A stretch of 64,000 bases of DNA from Halarcobacter sp. GTDB taxonomy: Bacteria; Campylobacterota; Campylobacteria; Campylobacterales; Arcobacteraceae. The DNA lies in NCBI GenBank assembly GCA_030145305.1, contig JAQYVX010000003.1:124001-188000 (forward strand), read 5' to 3'. Both the position numbers and the translations under genes were made by a program. Shown here in pieces: positions 43,867 to 53,966 of this stretch; the stretch's first letter is position 1; each line of letters begins with the position of its first letter. The notes beneath the pieces were generated by a model, which had not been told where the DNA came from, made no database searches, and saw only the letters and a list, made by a program, of their open reading frames with translations.

Positions 43867-44894
43867 ATGTCTGTATAATACTTTAAAATATCTACAACTT
43901 TTGATGCATATCCCCATTCATTGTCATACCAAACTAATAGTTTTATCATATTTTGATTTTTAACATCTGTATATCGATGATCTATTATTGTAGTTTTATG
44001 TTCTTTTTTAAAATCACTTGATACTAAAGGTTCAAAATTATTTAATACTACATCAAATTTTTGATTTTTTTCATAAGTTTCAAATAAATTGATTATTTCA
44101 TCTTTTGAGCTATTCTTTTTTGTAAAAAGTGTTACATTTATAGCTCCAACTGTATCAGTTGGTACTCTTAGTGAATTTGATGATATTAAATCTGCATTTA
44201 CTTTAGGAAGAATAAAAGAACAAGCTTTTATAGTTGTAGTTTGATTTGGAATTATATTTTGAGTAGAAGATCTTCCAAACTCAAAATTATATTCAACTTC
44301 TCTGGTTTGACTAGCAACATAGTGTCCATCTAAAACTCTTTGATGATTTAATAAAGGATGAATTGTTACAATATCTCCGCATAAAATCTCATATTTATCA
44401 TCTATTAATTTTAATGCAGGAAGTAGGGCTGTTGCATTACAAGAACTAGTTGAGATAATTTTATGTTTATTTACATCAATTTTTTCTTCATTTACCCCTA
44501 AAATAACGTTTATATCAGCTTGAGAATTTGGATGAGTTAAAAAAACAGCTTTTACCGGAAGATTTTGTAAAACAGAAATAGCACTTTTTACTCCACTTGA
44601 ATCTATTATTATATCAATATTACTTAAATCAATTTTTGATAAATCTTTATGATTTAGTATTTTGATTTTTGCATCACTATTTTTTATATAATTATCATCA
44701 AGAACTTTAAATTTATTTTTAATATTTCCATATGTTGAATCATGATTAATTGAATAAATAATATTTTCAATATACGGATTAATCTCATTGATTGCAACAA
44801 CTTCAAAAGTTTCAAAGTCTTTGTTCTCAAGTATTATTTTTAGAATAGCTTTTCCAATACGTCCGATGCCATTTATGAGTATTTTTGTTTTCAT
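43854..44894 (-). CDS. Divergent glyceraldehyde-3-phosphate dehydrogenase family protein
   Basis: A 346-residue Rossmann enzyme of the GAPDH family. NAD-binding start INGIGRIGKAILK, catalytic Cys C152 in STSSCNATALLP, the His in TIHPLLNHQRVLDG and WYDNEWGYASKV are present. The normally near-invariant S-C-T-T-N after the Cys is here S-C-N-A-T, and the phosphate-site S-Y-T is P-L-L. The overall match is real but divergent, closer to GapB/erythrose-4-phosphate dehydrogenase-like paralogues than to the main glycolytic enzyme. It is not beside pgk. Substrate is therefore uncertain. Confidence 0.82.
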   Translation of the reverse strand: MKTKILINGIGRIGKAILKIILENKDFETFEVVAINEINPYIENIIYSINHDSTYGNIKNKFKVLDDNYIKNSDAKIKILNHKDLSKIDLSNIDIIIDSSGVKSAISVLQNLPVKAVFLTHPNSQADINVILGVNEEKIDVNKHKIISTSSCNATALLPALKLIDDKYEILCGDIVTIHPLLNHQRVLDGHYVASQTREVEYNFEFGRSSTQNIIPNQTTTIKACSFILPKVNADLISSNSLRVPTDTVGAINVTLFTKKNSSKDEIINLFETYEKNQKFDVVLNNFEPLVSSDFKKEHKTTIIDHRYTDVKNQNMIKLLVWYDNEWGYASKVVDILKYYTDIKKG

Positions 44895-44922
44895 TATTAA
44901 AACTTACCTATTTTTTAAATTT

Positions 44923-45546
44923 TTATGTTCTATTTGTAGTAGATAGAAAAATCCCAGCTAATATTAAAAGCCCACCTGTAATTCTATTTTGTATTTTCAT
45001 GGCTTTTACATCTTTAATTAAAAATTTTAGTTTTGAAGCCATAGAAGAATATCCTGTCATAACAAGCACATCAATTGTACAAAGAGTCACAGCTATAATT
45101 GCAAATTGAGTCCACAAAGAGCCATTTGGATCTAAAAATTGAGGAATAAAAGCTCCAAGAAAAATTGTTGCTTTTGGATTTGTAAGATTTATAAAAGCTG
45201 AGGTTAAAAAGGCTTTTTTAGGATTATAATTTTTTAAATGAACTCCTTCTTCTACAAGTTCAACTTTTTCAAAAATTTTGCTAAGTCCTAAATATAATAA
45301 GTATGCAACGCCCATCCATTTTATAAAAGTAAAGGCAGTTTCAGATTTAACTATAATTGCGCCAAGTCCAATTACAACTATAAATATTTGGCTAAATAAT
45401 CCTAATTGTAAGCCTAAAATGGCTGCGTATGATTTTCTTAAGCCATATTTGATTCCATAATTCATAGAAACAACTGCCCCAGCTCCTGGTGAGAGTGAAA
45501 TAGCAAGAGAAGCTAAAAGTAGTGTAAGCCAAACATCAAATTCCAT
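44923..45546 (-). CDS. LysE/RhtB-family amino-acid exporter
   Basis: A 207-residue membrane protein with about six helices. The family pattern is clear: SLSPGAGAVVSMNYGIKYG near the N-terminus, KWMGVAYLLYLGLSKI, and FLTSAFINLTNPKATIFLGA. Members export amino acids such as homoserine, threonine or lysine. The substrate is not predictable. It lies 28 bases upstream of the GAPDH-like gene on the same strand. Confidence 0.9.
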   Translation of the reverse strand: MEFDVWLTLLLASLAISLSPGAGAVVSMNYGIKYGLRKSYAAILGLQLGLFSQIFIVVIGLGAIIVKSETAFTFIKWMGVAYLLYLGLSKIFEKVELVEEGVHLKNYNPKKAFLTSAFINLTNPKATIFLGAFIPQFLDPNGSLWTQFAIIAVTLCTIDVLVMTGYSSMASKLKFLIKDVKAMKIQNRITGGLLILAGIFLSTTNRT

Positions 45547-45670
45547 AATAGTCCAATAAATAATTTTTCAAAAATAATAGCATACTTTAGGTACTTAACT
45601 ACTTAACCTTTTCGTAATAAAGACTTAGATAAAATATTACGCTTTACTAAAAACTTATGAAGGAATTTAT

Positions 45671-46780
45671 ATGTTATTAACACCAGGACCAACTCCTGTA
45701 CCAGAGTTTGTAAGAAAGGCTATGGCCGACATTACGATTCATCACAGAACTCCCGAGTTCGAAAAAATATTTAAAGAAACTAGAGAATTATTATTGGAAA
45801 TTTTTGATATGCCTGAAGCTGTAATGCTAGCTTCAAGTGGAACGGGTGCGATGGAAGCATGTGTTACAAACTTGACTTGTAAAAAAGCGTTGACAATCAA
45901 TTCAGGAAAATTTGGAGAAAGATTTGGAAAAATTTGTAAATCTTTTGATATTGATTTTGTAGAGATTAAAAGCGAGTGGAATACACCTGTTTGTGTAGAT
46001 ACAGTAATAGATACGATAAAAAATGATTCAGATATTGATGCAATATTTATCCAACTTTGTGAAAGTGCAGGGGGATTAAGGCATCCTGTTGAACAAATAG
46101 CAGCTGAGGTTAAAAAGATTAATCCAAACATTATGATTGTTGCAGATGGTATCACAGCAATTGGTGTTGAAAAAGTTGATACTTCAAATCTAGATGCAGT
46201 TATTACAGGAAGTCAAAAAGCTTTTATGCTTCCTCCTGGCCTTGCTATGATTGGATTATCAAATGCAGCTGTTGCAAAAATTGAAACAAATGCAAAAGGT
46301 TATTACTTTAATTTATCAACTGAAATAAAAAAACAAAAAGAAAATACAACAGCTTGGACAGCGGCTACAACTTTGATTATTGGGCTTAAAGAGATTTTAT
46401 CACATATTAAAAATAATGGTGGATTTGAAGCTTTATATGAAAATACAGCTCTTAGAGCAAGTGCAACTAGAGAAGCATTAAAAGCAATTACTTGTGAGAT
46501 ATATCCACAAACACCTGCTAATGCAATGACCACAATTTACACAGAGCATGCACCTGCAATTAGAAAGATTTTAAAGACTAAATACAATGTAAATATAGCT
46601 GGTGGTCAAGATCATATTAAAAACTTAATTTTTAGAATTAATCATATGGGACTTGTGGAAGATTTTGAAGCTTCATGGGTTGTTAATGCAGTCGAGTTAG
46701 CAATGGACGAACTAGGACTTAGAGAGTTTGATGGAACAGCAAATAAAGTATTTGCACAAAATATGTTTAAAGGTAAATAA
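45671..46780 (+). CDS. Alanine-glyoxylate / serine-pyruvate-type aminotransferase
   Basis: A 369-residue PLP enzyme of fold type I, class V. It has LLTPGPTPVPEFVRKAM, LASSGTGAMEACVTN, an Asp in VADGITAIGVEKV and the PLP Lys in ITGSQKAFMLPPGLAM. It probably transfers an amino group between Ser/Ala and glyoxylate/pyruvate, perhaps in serine-glycine metabolism. Its stop codon overlaps the hisZ start by one base; it heads the plus-strand operon to carA. Confidence 0.87.
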   Translation: MLLTPGPTPVPEFVRKAMADITIHHRTPEFEKIFKETRELLLEIFDMPEAVMLASSGTGAMEACVTNLTCKKALTINSGKFGERFGKICKSFDIDFVEIKSEWNTPVCVDTVIDTIKNDSDIDAIFIQLCESAGGLRHPVEQIAAEVKKINPNIMIVADGITAIGVEKVDTSNLDAVITGSQKAFMLPPGLAMIGLSNAAVAKIETNAKGYYFNLSTEIKKQKENTTAWTAATTLIIGLKEILSHIKNNGGFEALYENTALRASATREALKAITCEIYPQTPANAMTTIYTEHAPAIRKILKTKYNVNIAGGQDHIKNLIFRINHMGLVEDFEASWVVNAVELAMDELGLREFDGTANKVFAQNMFKGK

Positions 46781-47625
46781 TGGTTTTTGAACACGAAATA
46801 CCAAAAGGAAGTAGATTATATTTTGGAAAAGCTGCTCGTGCAAAAAGAGAATTAGAATATAAAATGTCTAATCTTTTATGCGATAATGGCTTTGAAGAAG
46901 TACTTACTCCGAATTTTTCATATTCGCAACATCAATCAATTACAAATGAAAAAAAACTTATTAAGTTTTCAGATGAACAAAACGAACAAGTTAGTTTACG
47001 AGCTGATTCTACTTTAGATGTTGTTAGAATTATTACAAAAAGATTAGGAAGAACTACTGACCATAAAAAATGGTTTTATATTCAGCCTGTATTTACATAT
47101 CCATCAAGTGAAGATTACCAAATTGGTTGTGAGTGGATTGCTCATGATAATATTGGGGATATTTTAAATTTAACAGGAACTATTTTAAATAGTTTAAATA
47201 TAAATCCAATTCTGCAATTATCAAATATAAATATTCCAAAGTTAGTTGCAAAAGAGTTAGATATTGAAATTGAATTATTTCAAAATGGCGAAATTGCAAA
47301 ACTATTTGAATTAAAAATATCTTGGCTAAATGAATTAATAAAAGTTAAAAATATTGAAGATTTGGAAAAGACTATGCAAGTAGTTCCTAGTACAATTAAG
47401 TTTGAATTAGAAAAACTTTTAAAAACAGCTAAAGAAGTGGAATATAAAAATTTAGTGATAGCACCACTTTATCATGATACACTAAAGTATTATGATGATG
47501 TCTATTACAGAGTAATTCAAGATAATTATGTACTTTTTAAGGGTGGAAAATATAGCGCTGATGGGATTAGTTCTTTAGGGTTCGCTCTTTATACAGATAG
47601 TTTATTAAAAATATTAGAGGATTAA
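46780..47625 (+). CDS. hisZ: ATP phosphoribosyltransferase regulatory subunit
   Basis: A 281-residue HisRS-like protein without the anticodon domain. Marks are IPKGSRLYFGKAARAKRELE, a motif-2-like VSLRADSTLDVVRII and FKGGKYSADGISSLGFALYT. HisZ activates the short form of HisG for the first step of histidine synthesis; hisG is not in this window. It begins on the stop codon of the aminotransferase gene and ends seven bases before purA. Confidence 0.86.
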   Translation: MVFEHEIPKGSRLYFGKAARAKRELEYKMSNLLCDNGFEEVLTPNFSYSQHQSITNEKKLIKFSDEQNEQVSLRADSTLDVVRIITKRLGRTTDHKKWFYIQPVFTYPSSEDYQIGCEWIAHDNIGDILNLTGTILNSLNINPILQLSNINIPKLVAKELDIEIELFQNGEIAKLFELKISWLNELIKVKNIEDLEKTMQVVPSTIKFELEKLLKTAKEVEYKNLVIAPLYHDTLKYYDDVYYRVIQDNYVLFKGGKYSADGISSLGFALYTDSLLKILED

Positions 47626-48882
<1,257 letters not shown>

Positions 48883-48886
48883 TCAT

Positions 48887-49438
48887 ATGAGAATGAAATT
48901 ACATCATACACAATATATAGCAAGAAGAATTGCTAGAGATTTAGCTACCTGTGAAGTTGTAGAAGTTAGAAAAACAAAAGATGAAATAGCAGTAGAAATT
49001 GAAAAGATTTTAGATGCAGACTTAGATAAAGAGAATGAACTTGATGAAAAAGTTGCAGATATTTTAGATGAACAAGAAGATAATATAGAGTTCTATAATG
49101 CAGATTATAGACAACTTTTTTGGTTAACTAAAAAAAGACTGGCAAACGATTTTGGAATTATTTTAAATAATGAAGATAGATTTTCAGATATCGCTCATCA
49201 AATTTTAGATTATTTATGGGAAGAGGACTATATTCATTATACGTGTTCTGACAATCAAGTAAAGAATGTAATTTTTACTTCAATTGATGAATTCTTAAAA
49301 GGTTTTGAAGATGCTGATTCTGACGTATTAGAAAAATTAAAACATTATAAAAGAAAGTTAATACCAGGAACTGATGAGTATGATATTGTTTATCATAGAT
49401 TATACGAAGAAGAACTAATTAGACGAGGGTTAATGTAA
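48887..49438 (+). CDS. DUF507 family protein
   Basis: A 183-residue, acidic, mainly helical protein. The N-terminus MRMKLHHTQYIARRIARDL and the C-terminus YDIVYHRLYEEELIRRGLM mark the DUF507 family, here with two similar halves of about 90 residues (second half from about FWLTKKRLANDF). Function is unknown. It lies one base before carA, a neighbourhood kept in other Campylobacterota. Confidence 0.82.
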   Translation: MRMKLHHTQYIARRIARDLATCEVVEVRKTKDEIAVEIEKILDADLDKENELDEKVADILDEQEDNIEFYNADYRQLFWLTKKRLANDFGIILNNEDRFSDIAHQILDYLWEEDYIHYTCSDNQVKNVIFTSIDEFLKGFEDADSDVLEKLKHYKRKLIPGTDEYDIVYHRLYEEELIRRGLM

Positions 49439-49439
49439 G

Positions 49440-50561
49440 ATGCAAAAAGTATGGATATATTTAGAAAATGGAACTTTTTTAGAAGCCAATTCATTTGGTG
49501 CAGTAGGAACATCTGTTGGAGAAATCGTTTTTAATACTTCACTAACAGGATACCAAGAAATCATAACAGATCCTTCATATGCAGGACAATTTGTTACATT
49601 TACAATGCCAGAAATTGGTAATGTTGGAGTAAATGATGATGATATGGAAAGTAAAACTGCTCATTGTAAAGGGGTGATAGTAAGAAATTATCATCATGAA
49701 TACTCTAATTTTAGAGGGCAAAGAGATTTAGACTCTTTATTAAAAGAACATAATGTTCTAGGAATTTGTAATATAGACACTAGATATTTGACAAAAATGC
49801 TAAGAGACGAGGGTGCTATGATGATGATAGCATCTACTGAAATTTCTTCAAAAGAAGAATTAGCAGAAAAACTATCTAAAAGTCCTAGAATTGAAGATAT
49901 AAATTATATTAAAGAAGTTTCAACAAAAGAAGCATATATTCATAAATTTGGATCTTGGGATCACGAAAAGTTAGCTTATAATAAAGCAGTAATGAGTGAT
50001 AAAAAAGTAGTGGTTGTAGATTTTGGGGTAAAAAGAAATATCTTAAATGAATTAGTTCAATCAGGGCTTGAAGTTGAAGTTATTCCATCTTCTTTTAAAG
50101 CAGATGATTTAATTGCAAGATTTGAAGCAAAAGAAATTGGTGGAATTTTTCTATCAAATGGACCAGGTGATCCTTTAACTTTAGTTGAGGAAAAAGAGCA
50201 AGTTCAAAAATTAATTAATGCAAATATTCCAATGTTTGCAATTTGTTTAGGGCATCAAATGCTTTCAATTGCACATGGTTATGATACATATAAATTAAAA
50301 TTTGGACAACATGGTGGGAATCATCCTGTAGCAAATACAGATAATGTAGTAGAAATAACTGCTCAAAATCATAACTATAATGTTCCTGATAATATTATAG
50401 AGATTGCAGAGATTACTCATAAAAACTTATTTGATGATACTATTGAAGGTGTAAAGTATAAAAATAAAGAGATTTTTTCTGTTCAACATCACCCAGAAGC
50501 AAGTCCAGGACCACATGAGTCTAAATATATTTTCAACGAATTTTCTAAGATTGTAAAATAA
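49440..50561 (+). CDS. carA: Carbamoyl phosphate synthase small (glutaminase) subunit
   Basis: A 373-residue subunit that releases ammonia from glutamine for carbamoyl phosphate. The N-terminal domain starts KVWIYLENGTFLEANSFGA. The class I amidotransferase has FLSNGPGDP, nucleophile Cys in FAICLGHQML, and His/Glu in VQHHPEASPGPHES. The last codons lie in a 14-bp terminator hairpin. carB is not adjacent. Confidence 0.95.
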   Translation: MQKVWIYLENGTFLEANSFGAVGTSVGEIVFNTSLTGYQEIITDPSYAGQFVTFTMPEIGNVGVNDDDMESKTAHCKGVIVRNYHHEYSNFRGQRDLDSLLKEHNVLGICNIDTRYLTKMLRDEGAMMMIASTEISSKEELAEKLSKSPRIEDINYIKEVSTKEAYIHKFGSWDHEKLAYNKAVMSDKKVVVVDFGVKRNILNELVQSGLEVEVIPSSFKADDLIARFEAKEIGGIFLSNGPGDPLTLVEEKEQVQKLINANIPMFAICLGHQMLSIAHGYDTYKLKFGQHGGNHPVANTDNVVEITAQNHNYNVPDNIIEIAEITHKNLFDDTIEGVKYKNKEIFSVQHHPEASPGPHESKYIFNEFSKIVK

Positions 50562-50580
50562 GGTAACTTATTTTACAATC
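50549..50580. terminator. Terminator hairpin embedded in the carA 3' end
   Basis: GATTGTAAAATAAG (50549-50562) pairs perfectly over 14 bp with CTTATTTTACAATC (50567-50580), with a GTAA loop and TTTTAG next. The left arm includes the last codons and stop of carA. Confidence 0.8.
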
Positions 50581-50593
50581 TTTTAGTTTACTT

Positions 50594-51064
50594 TTATAGA
50601 ATAAACATCACTAATAGTTGATATGTTCCAGATGCTGCGATTCCTGCTGCAACTCCAGCTAGTAAATCATCTCCCATAACTCCCCATCCACCTTTTACTT
50701 TTTCATCTATTCTTCCTATTAATGAAGGTTTCCAGATGTCAAATATTCTAAAATAAATAAAGGCTAATGCTCCCATTATAATCATGTTCTCTTGGGTTAT
50801 TCCACAAATTGATAGGGCAATCCACATTCCTGCTAATTCATCTATTACTATTTCTTTTCCATCATGAGCACCAACTTCTTTTTCGTAAATATCGATTTGC
50901 TTTACAGCTATAACTGTAATAAGAAGTGCTAATAGAAACAAGCTAGATAGAGGAATAAAAGGGATAAGTCCAAGTCCTAATATTAGTGCTAAAAAACTTC
51001 CTACTGTTCCAGGTGCTTTTGGGCTTAGCCCACTATAAAAAAGAGTTAAAAAGAGTTTTCTCAA
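50594..51064 (-). CDS. pgpA: Phosphatidylglycerophosphatase A
   Basis: A 156-residue membrane phosphatase that forms phosphatidylglycerol. FYSGLSPKAPGTVGSFLA at the N-terminus, GKEIVIDELAGMWIA with acidic ligands, YFRIFDIWKPSLIGRID and GGWGVMGDDLLAGV are PgpA motifs. It follows the HP1021-like regulator by nine bases on the same strand. Confidence 0.93.
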   Translation of the reverse strand: MRKLFLTLFYSGLSPKAPGTVGSFLALILGLGLIPFIPLSSLFLLALLITVIAVKQIDIYEKEVGAHDGKEIVIDELAGMWIALSICGITQENMIIMGALAFIYFRIFDIWKPSLIGRIDEKVKGGWGVMGDDLLAGVAAGIAASGTYQLLVMFIL

Positions 51065-51073
51065 TGTTTTTCC

Positions 51074-51958
51074 TTATTTCTTTTTTTCTATACCAAGTTT
51101 TTTTCTTTTTTCCCAAAGAGATTTTCTTGAAATCCCTAGTTTTTTAGAAAGTTCGGTATCAGGGTATTTTGATTGAAAAGATTCAACCATCATTTTTACA
51201 TAATCATTTATTGTCATAATATTATTAGTTAATATTAAAGTGTCTTTTTTGTAAAATTGTACTTTTGCGTAAGGAAAAATTTCTTCTTTTTCAAGGGAGA
51301 CTACAACACATTTTTTACCATCTATTAGTTTATTTAAATTTTCTTTAGAATTTTTCTTTAAAGTATGATATTCCGTTAAGTATATTATGCCATTATATTT
51401 TTCATTTATTAATTTTTGCCAATTATCAGAACAAAGTGAAATAAATTTAACTTGTAAATTAAGCTTTCTTGAAAGCTCAAAAGCTAATTTATCCGCACTT
51501 ATTTGAGAATTTGTTTCAATTAAAATGGGAAAAGCTGTAGGCAGAATAGTTCCTGAGGTATCTACATCATCAAATTGGAATTCAAGGTATTCTCTTAATG
51601 TTTGTAATTCCCGTCTTAAAGATTTACACTCTCTAAAATGATAGATTTTTCTTATAAGTTCATCCATTATAAAAGGCTTCATTATATAATCTTTAGCACC
51701 TTCTTTAATAGGATCTGTCACTGTTTCATCAGATATATACGAAACAAGAAGCAAGATAATAGAATCATTGTATCTTCTAATAATTGTTTTACATAGTGCT
51801 GAGGGTAAAGAAGTAGACAAAAGAATAATATCATAATCTCTTGTCAGGTTTTCAATATTTGGTGTTTCTACAAAATCACAATTGTGTCCATCGTCTAATA
51901 ATCTTGAAACAACTTTTTGTGCAAGATAAATTTCACTTTCAATAATTAATATATTCAT
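51074..51958 (-). CDS. Orphan atypical response regulator, HP1021 family
   Basis: A 294-residue regulator with an N-terminal receiver (1-120), a middle domain and a C-terminal Fis-type helix-turn-helix (LSKKLGISRKSLWEKRKKLG). The phosphoacceptor Asp is missing: the strand reads DIILLS with Ser at position 48. Lys in DYIMKPF is kept. Several Cys are present (C27 and others in SALCK, RECKS, SLCSD, KKCVV). Position beside ispDF and the HTH sequence match HP1021/Cj1608-type regulators, which act without phosphorylation, respond to redox and affect oriC and metabolism. No kinase is adjacent. Confidence 0.85.
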   Translation of the reverse strand: MNILIIESEIYLAQKVVSRLLDDGHNCDFVETPNIENLTRDYDIILLSTSLPSALCKTIIRRYNDSIILLLVSYISDETVTDPIKEGAKDYIMKPFIMDELIRKIYHFRECKSLRRELQTLREYLEFQFDDVDTSGTILPTAFPILIETNSQISADKLAFELSRKLNLQVKFISLCSDNWQKLINEKYNGIIYLTEYHTLKKNSKENLNKLIDGKKCVVVSLEKEEIFPYAKVQFYKKDTLILTNNIMTINDYVKMMVESFQSKYPDTELSKKLGISRKSLWEKRKKLGIEKKK

Positions 51959-53085
51959 TATTTTTTCCAGTTATAATATTTAAGTGTTGCAATACTTTGT
52001 ACAGCAACTCCTTCATTTCTGCCAATAAAACCAAGTTTTTCAGCTGTTGTCGCTTTGATATTTACAAATTGCTTTTCAAGATTTAGTAGTTTTGCTATTT
52101 TTTCTTTTATCTCATTTTTATAGGGATTAATTTTTGGTTTCTGTGCAATTATTGTTAAATCTATATTTACAATTTCATATCCAACATTGTAAACAAACTC
52201 TACAATTTCTTTTAATAAAATTTTAGAATCTATATTTTTATATTGTAAATCAGTATCGGGGAAAAACTCTCCAATGTCACCTGCTCCAATTGCCCCTAGG
52301 ATTGCATCTATAAGAGAATGAATTAATACATCCCCATCACTATGGGCTTTGAATCCATAAGGTACATCAATGTTAATTCCACCTAAGAACATCTTTTTAT
52401 TCTCTTCAAAGGGGTGAATATCAAAACCTGTACCTGTGAAAAAATTGTTTGAAGGCTCTTTTAAACACTCAATTGAGCTAATGTCTTCTCCAAGAGTTAA
52501 TTTTTTACTTTTAATGCTTCCCTCAACATATTTAATTGTCCCTCCCATATTTTTAATAGCGGAACTATCATCAGTGAAAGAATCTTCTGTTTTTAATGCT
52601 TCTTTTAAGATTTTTGTATTTGAAAGTTGAGGAGTTTGAATAAGTTTTACTTCTTCTCTTTGTATTGTTTCATCTTTATAAGCTACTGTATCATTTACTT
52701 TTAATACAGGAACAATACAATCAGCTTCATTTTTAGCTAAAACTAGACTTTCAATTACCTCTTTAGGGATACAAACTCTAGCAACATCTGTAACCATTAC
52801 ATAATCAGTATCAACTTCTTTTAAAGCATTTTTCATAGACTCTTGTCTAGTTTCTCCACCTTCTACAAAAATATAATCATTTGAGAAATTTTTCATATAA
52901 TTTAATTCTTTTTTGTGTGAAGCTATAATTATTTTATTAAAAGTAGAGAATTTTTTTAGCCTATTTGTAACGAATAACCACAGTGGGATATTGTCAGTTC
53001 TTAACCATTGTTTCTTTGCTTGGTGGGCGAATCTTGTGGAGTTTCCAGCACATAATACTATTAATGTAATGTTTGACACAAACAA
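51958..53085 (-). CDS. ispDF: Bifunctional IspD/IspF isoprenoid enzyme
   Basis: A 375-residue fusion. The N-terminal ~210 residues are a cytidylyltransferase (LIVLCAGNSTRFAHQAKKQW, VEGGETRQESMKNAL, VTDVARVCIP), which couples CTP to methylerythritol phosphate. The C-terminal ~160 residues are MECDP synthase (GTGFDIHPFEENK, FKAHSDGDVLIHSLIDAILG, GDIGEFFPDTD). The fused form is normal for Campylobacterota. Its stop overlaps the regulator's start codon by one base. Confidence 0.95.
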   Translation of the reverse strand: MFVSNITLIVLCAGNSTRFAHQAKKQWLRTDNIPLWLFVTNRLKKFSTFNKIIIASHKKELNYMKNFSNDYIFVEGGETRQESMKNALKEVDTDYVMVTDVARVCIPKEVIESLVLAKNEADCIVPVLKVNDTVAYKDETIQREEVKLIQTPQLSNTKILKEALKTEDSFTDDSSAIKNMGGTIKYVEGSIKSKKLTLGEDISSIECLKEPSNNFFTGTGFDIHPFEENKKMFLGGINIDVPYGFKAHSDGDVLIHSLIDAILGAIGAGDIGEFFPDTDLQYKNIDSKILLKEIVEFVYNVGYEIVNIDLTIIAQKPKINPYKNEIKEKIAKLLNLEKQFVNIKATTAEKLGFIGRNEGVAVQSIATLKYYNWKK

Positions 53086-53096
53086 CCTTTGAGTAA

Positions 53097-53129
53097 ATAA
53101 GTTACATATTGTACTTTAATGTAACTTAT
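53097..53129. terminator. Hairpin between the HDOD gene and ispDF
   Basis: ATAAGTTACAT (53097-53107) pairs over 11 bp with ATGTAACTTAT (53119-53129) around an 11-base loop. On the minus transcript only a short T stretch follows. It probably ends the HDOD transcript. Confidence 0.5.
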
Positions 53130-53135
53130 GAAAGC

Positions 53136-53957
53136 TTAAAGGGCATTTTCTAATTTGAATTTAATAGAATCTATGGACTGAAGTAAAGGTTCTGTATCTA
53201 ATCCGTATTCATTAGCTTTATGTAGTGCTCTTTTTATATTTTGGTCTGAAAGTGGCTTTCTAATATCACATAAAATTTTTATTATTTCTAAAATTTTTGC
53301 TTTTTTAATATAATCTTTTGGACAATGCTCTAAGTCTTCTACAAAGCCTATTGAGAATATTAAGTTATGACTTAAGTGCCAATGTTTAAAAATATTTGCA
53401 GTTATTCTTGCACAAGTAAATCCAATAAACTCTTTTTCAACAGCTGATATATTATTTGAAAGTTCCAATTGATTTTGAAAATCTGCAACTTGATCATTAT
53501 CCTTAATAGCCTCAGAAATTACAAATTTACCTGTTTCTTGTAAAAAGGCAGGAAGTAATAAATCTTCTTTTAAATCAAAACTAATTTTTGAAACCCAAGT
53601 ATTTACAAGACTTGATGCAAGATTTGAAGAGAACATAAAATCTTCTGTACTTACATTATATGAATCTAAATTTGATTTTACTAAATTTTGTATAACTGAA
53701 CCTAATGCAAGTGAAATAGTAAAGTTAATTCCTAATAATGAAATTGCACGACTTGGCGTTTCAACTTGACTAACAAAACCAAACATGGCTGAGTTTGCAA
53801 CTCTTAATACAGTTGTAATAATTAGAGGATCTTTTTCAATAATCTTTAAAAGATCTAAAGGCTCTTTCTTTGACATTTTCCTAAACTCTTCTAACTCTAA
53901 AACAGATTTAGGCAAAGGAGGTAGAGCATCTATCTTCTCAATTATTAATTTTTTCAT
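53136..53957 (-). CDS. HDOD-domain signalling protein
   Basis: A 273-residue single-domain HDOD protein. The pattern LPPLPKSVLELEEFRK...LLKIIEKDPLIITTVLRVANSA and AISLLGINFTISLALG is typical. HDOD is an inactive relative of HD phosphohydrolases and acts as a docking or signalling module for c-di-GMP, chemotaxis or stress systems. No fused domain is present. It lies nine bases after the next gene upstream on the same strand (54854-53967), so the pair is probably co-transcribed. Confidence 0.88.
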   Translation of the reverse strand: MKKLIIEKIDALPPLPKSVLELEEFRKMSKKEPLDLLKIIEKDPLIITTVLRVANSAMFGFVSQVETPSRAISLLGINFTISLALGSVIQNLVKSNLDSYNVSTEDFMFSSNLASSLVNTWVSKISFDLKEDLLLPAFLQETGKFVISEAIKDNDQVADFQNQLELSNNISAVEKEFIGFTCARITANIFKHWHLSHNLIFSIGFVEDLEHCPKDYIKKAKILEIIKILCDIRKPLSDQNIKRALHKANEYGLDTEPLLQSIDSIKFKLENAL

Positions 53958-53966
53958 TTATTTATC

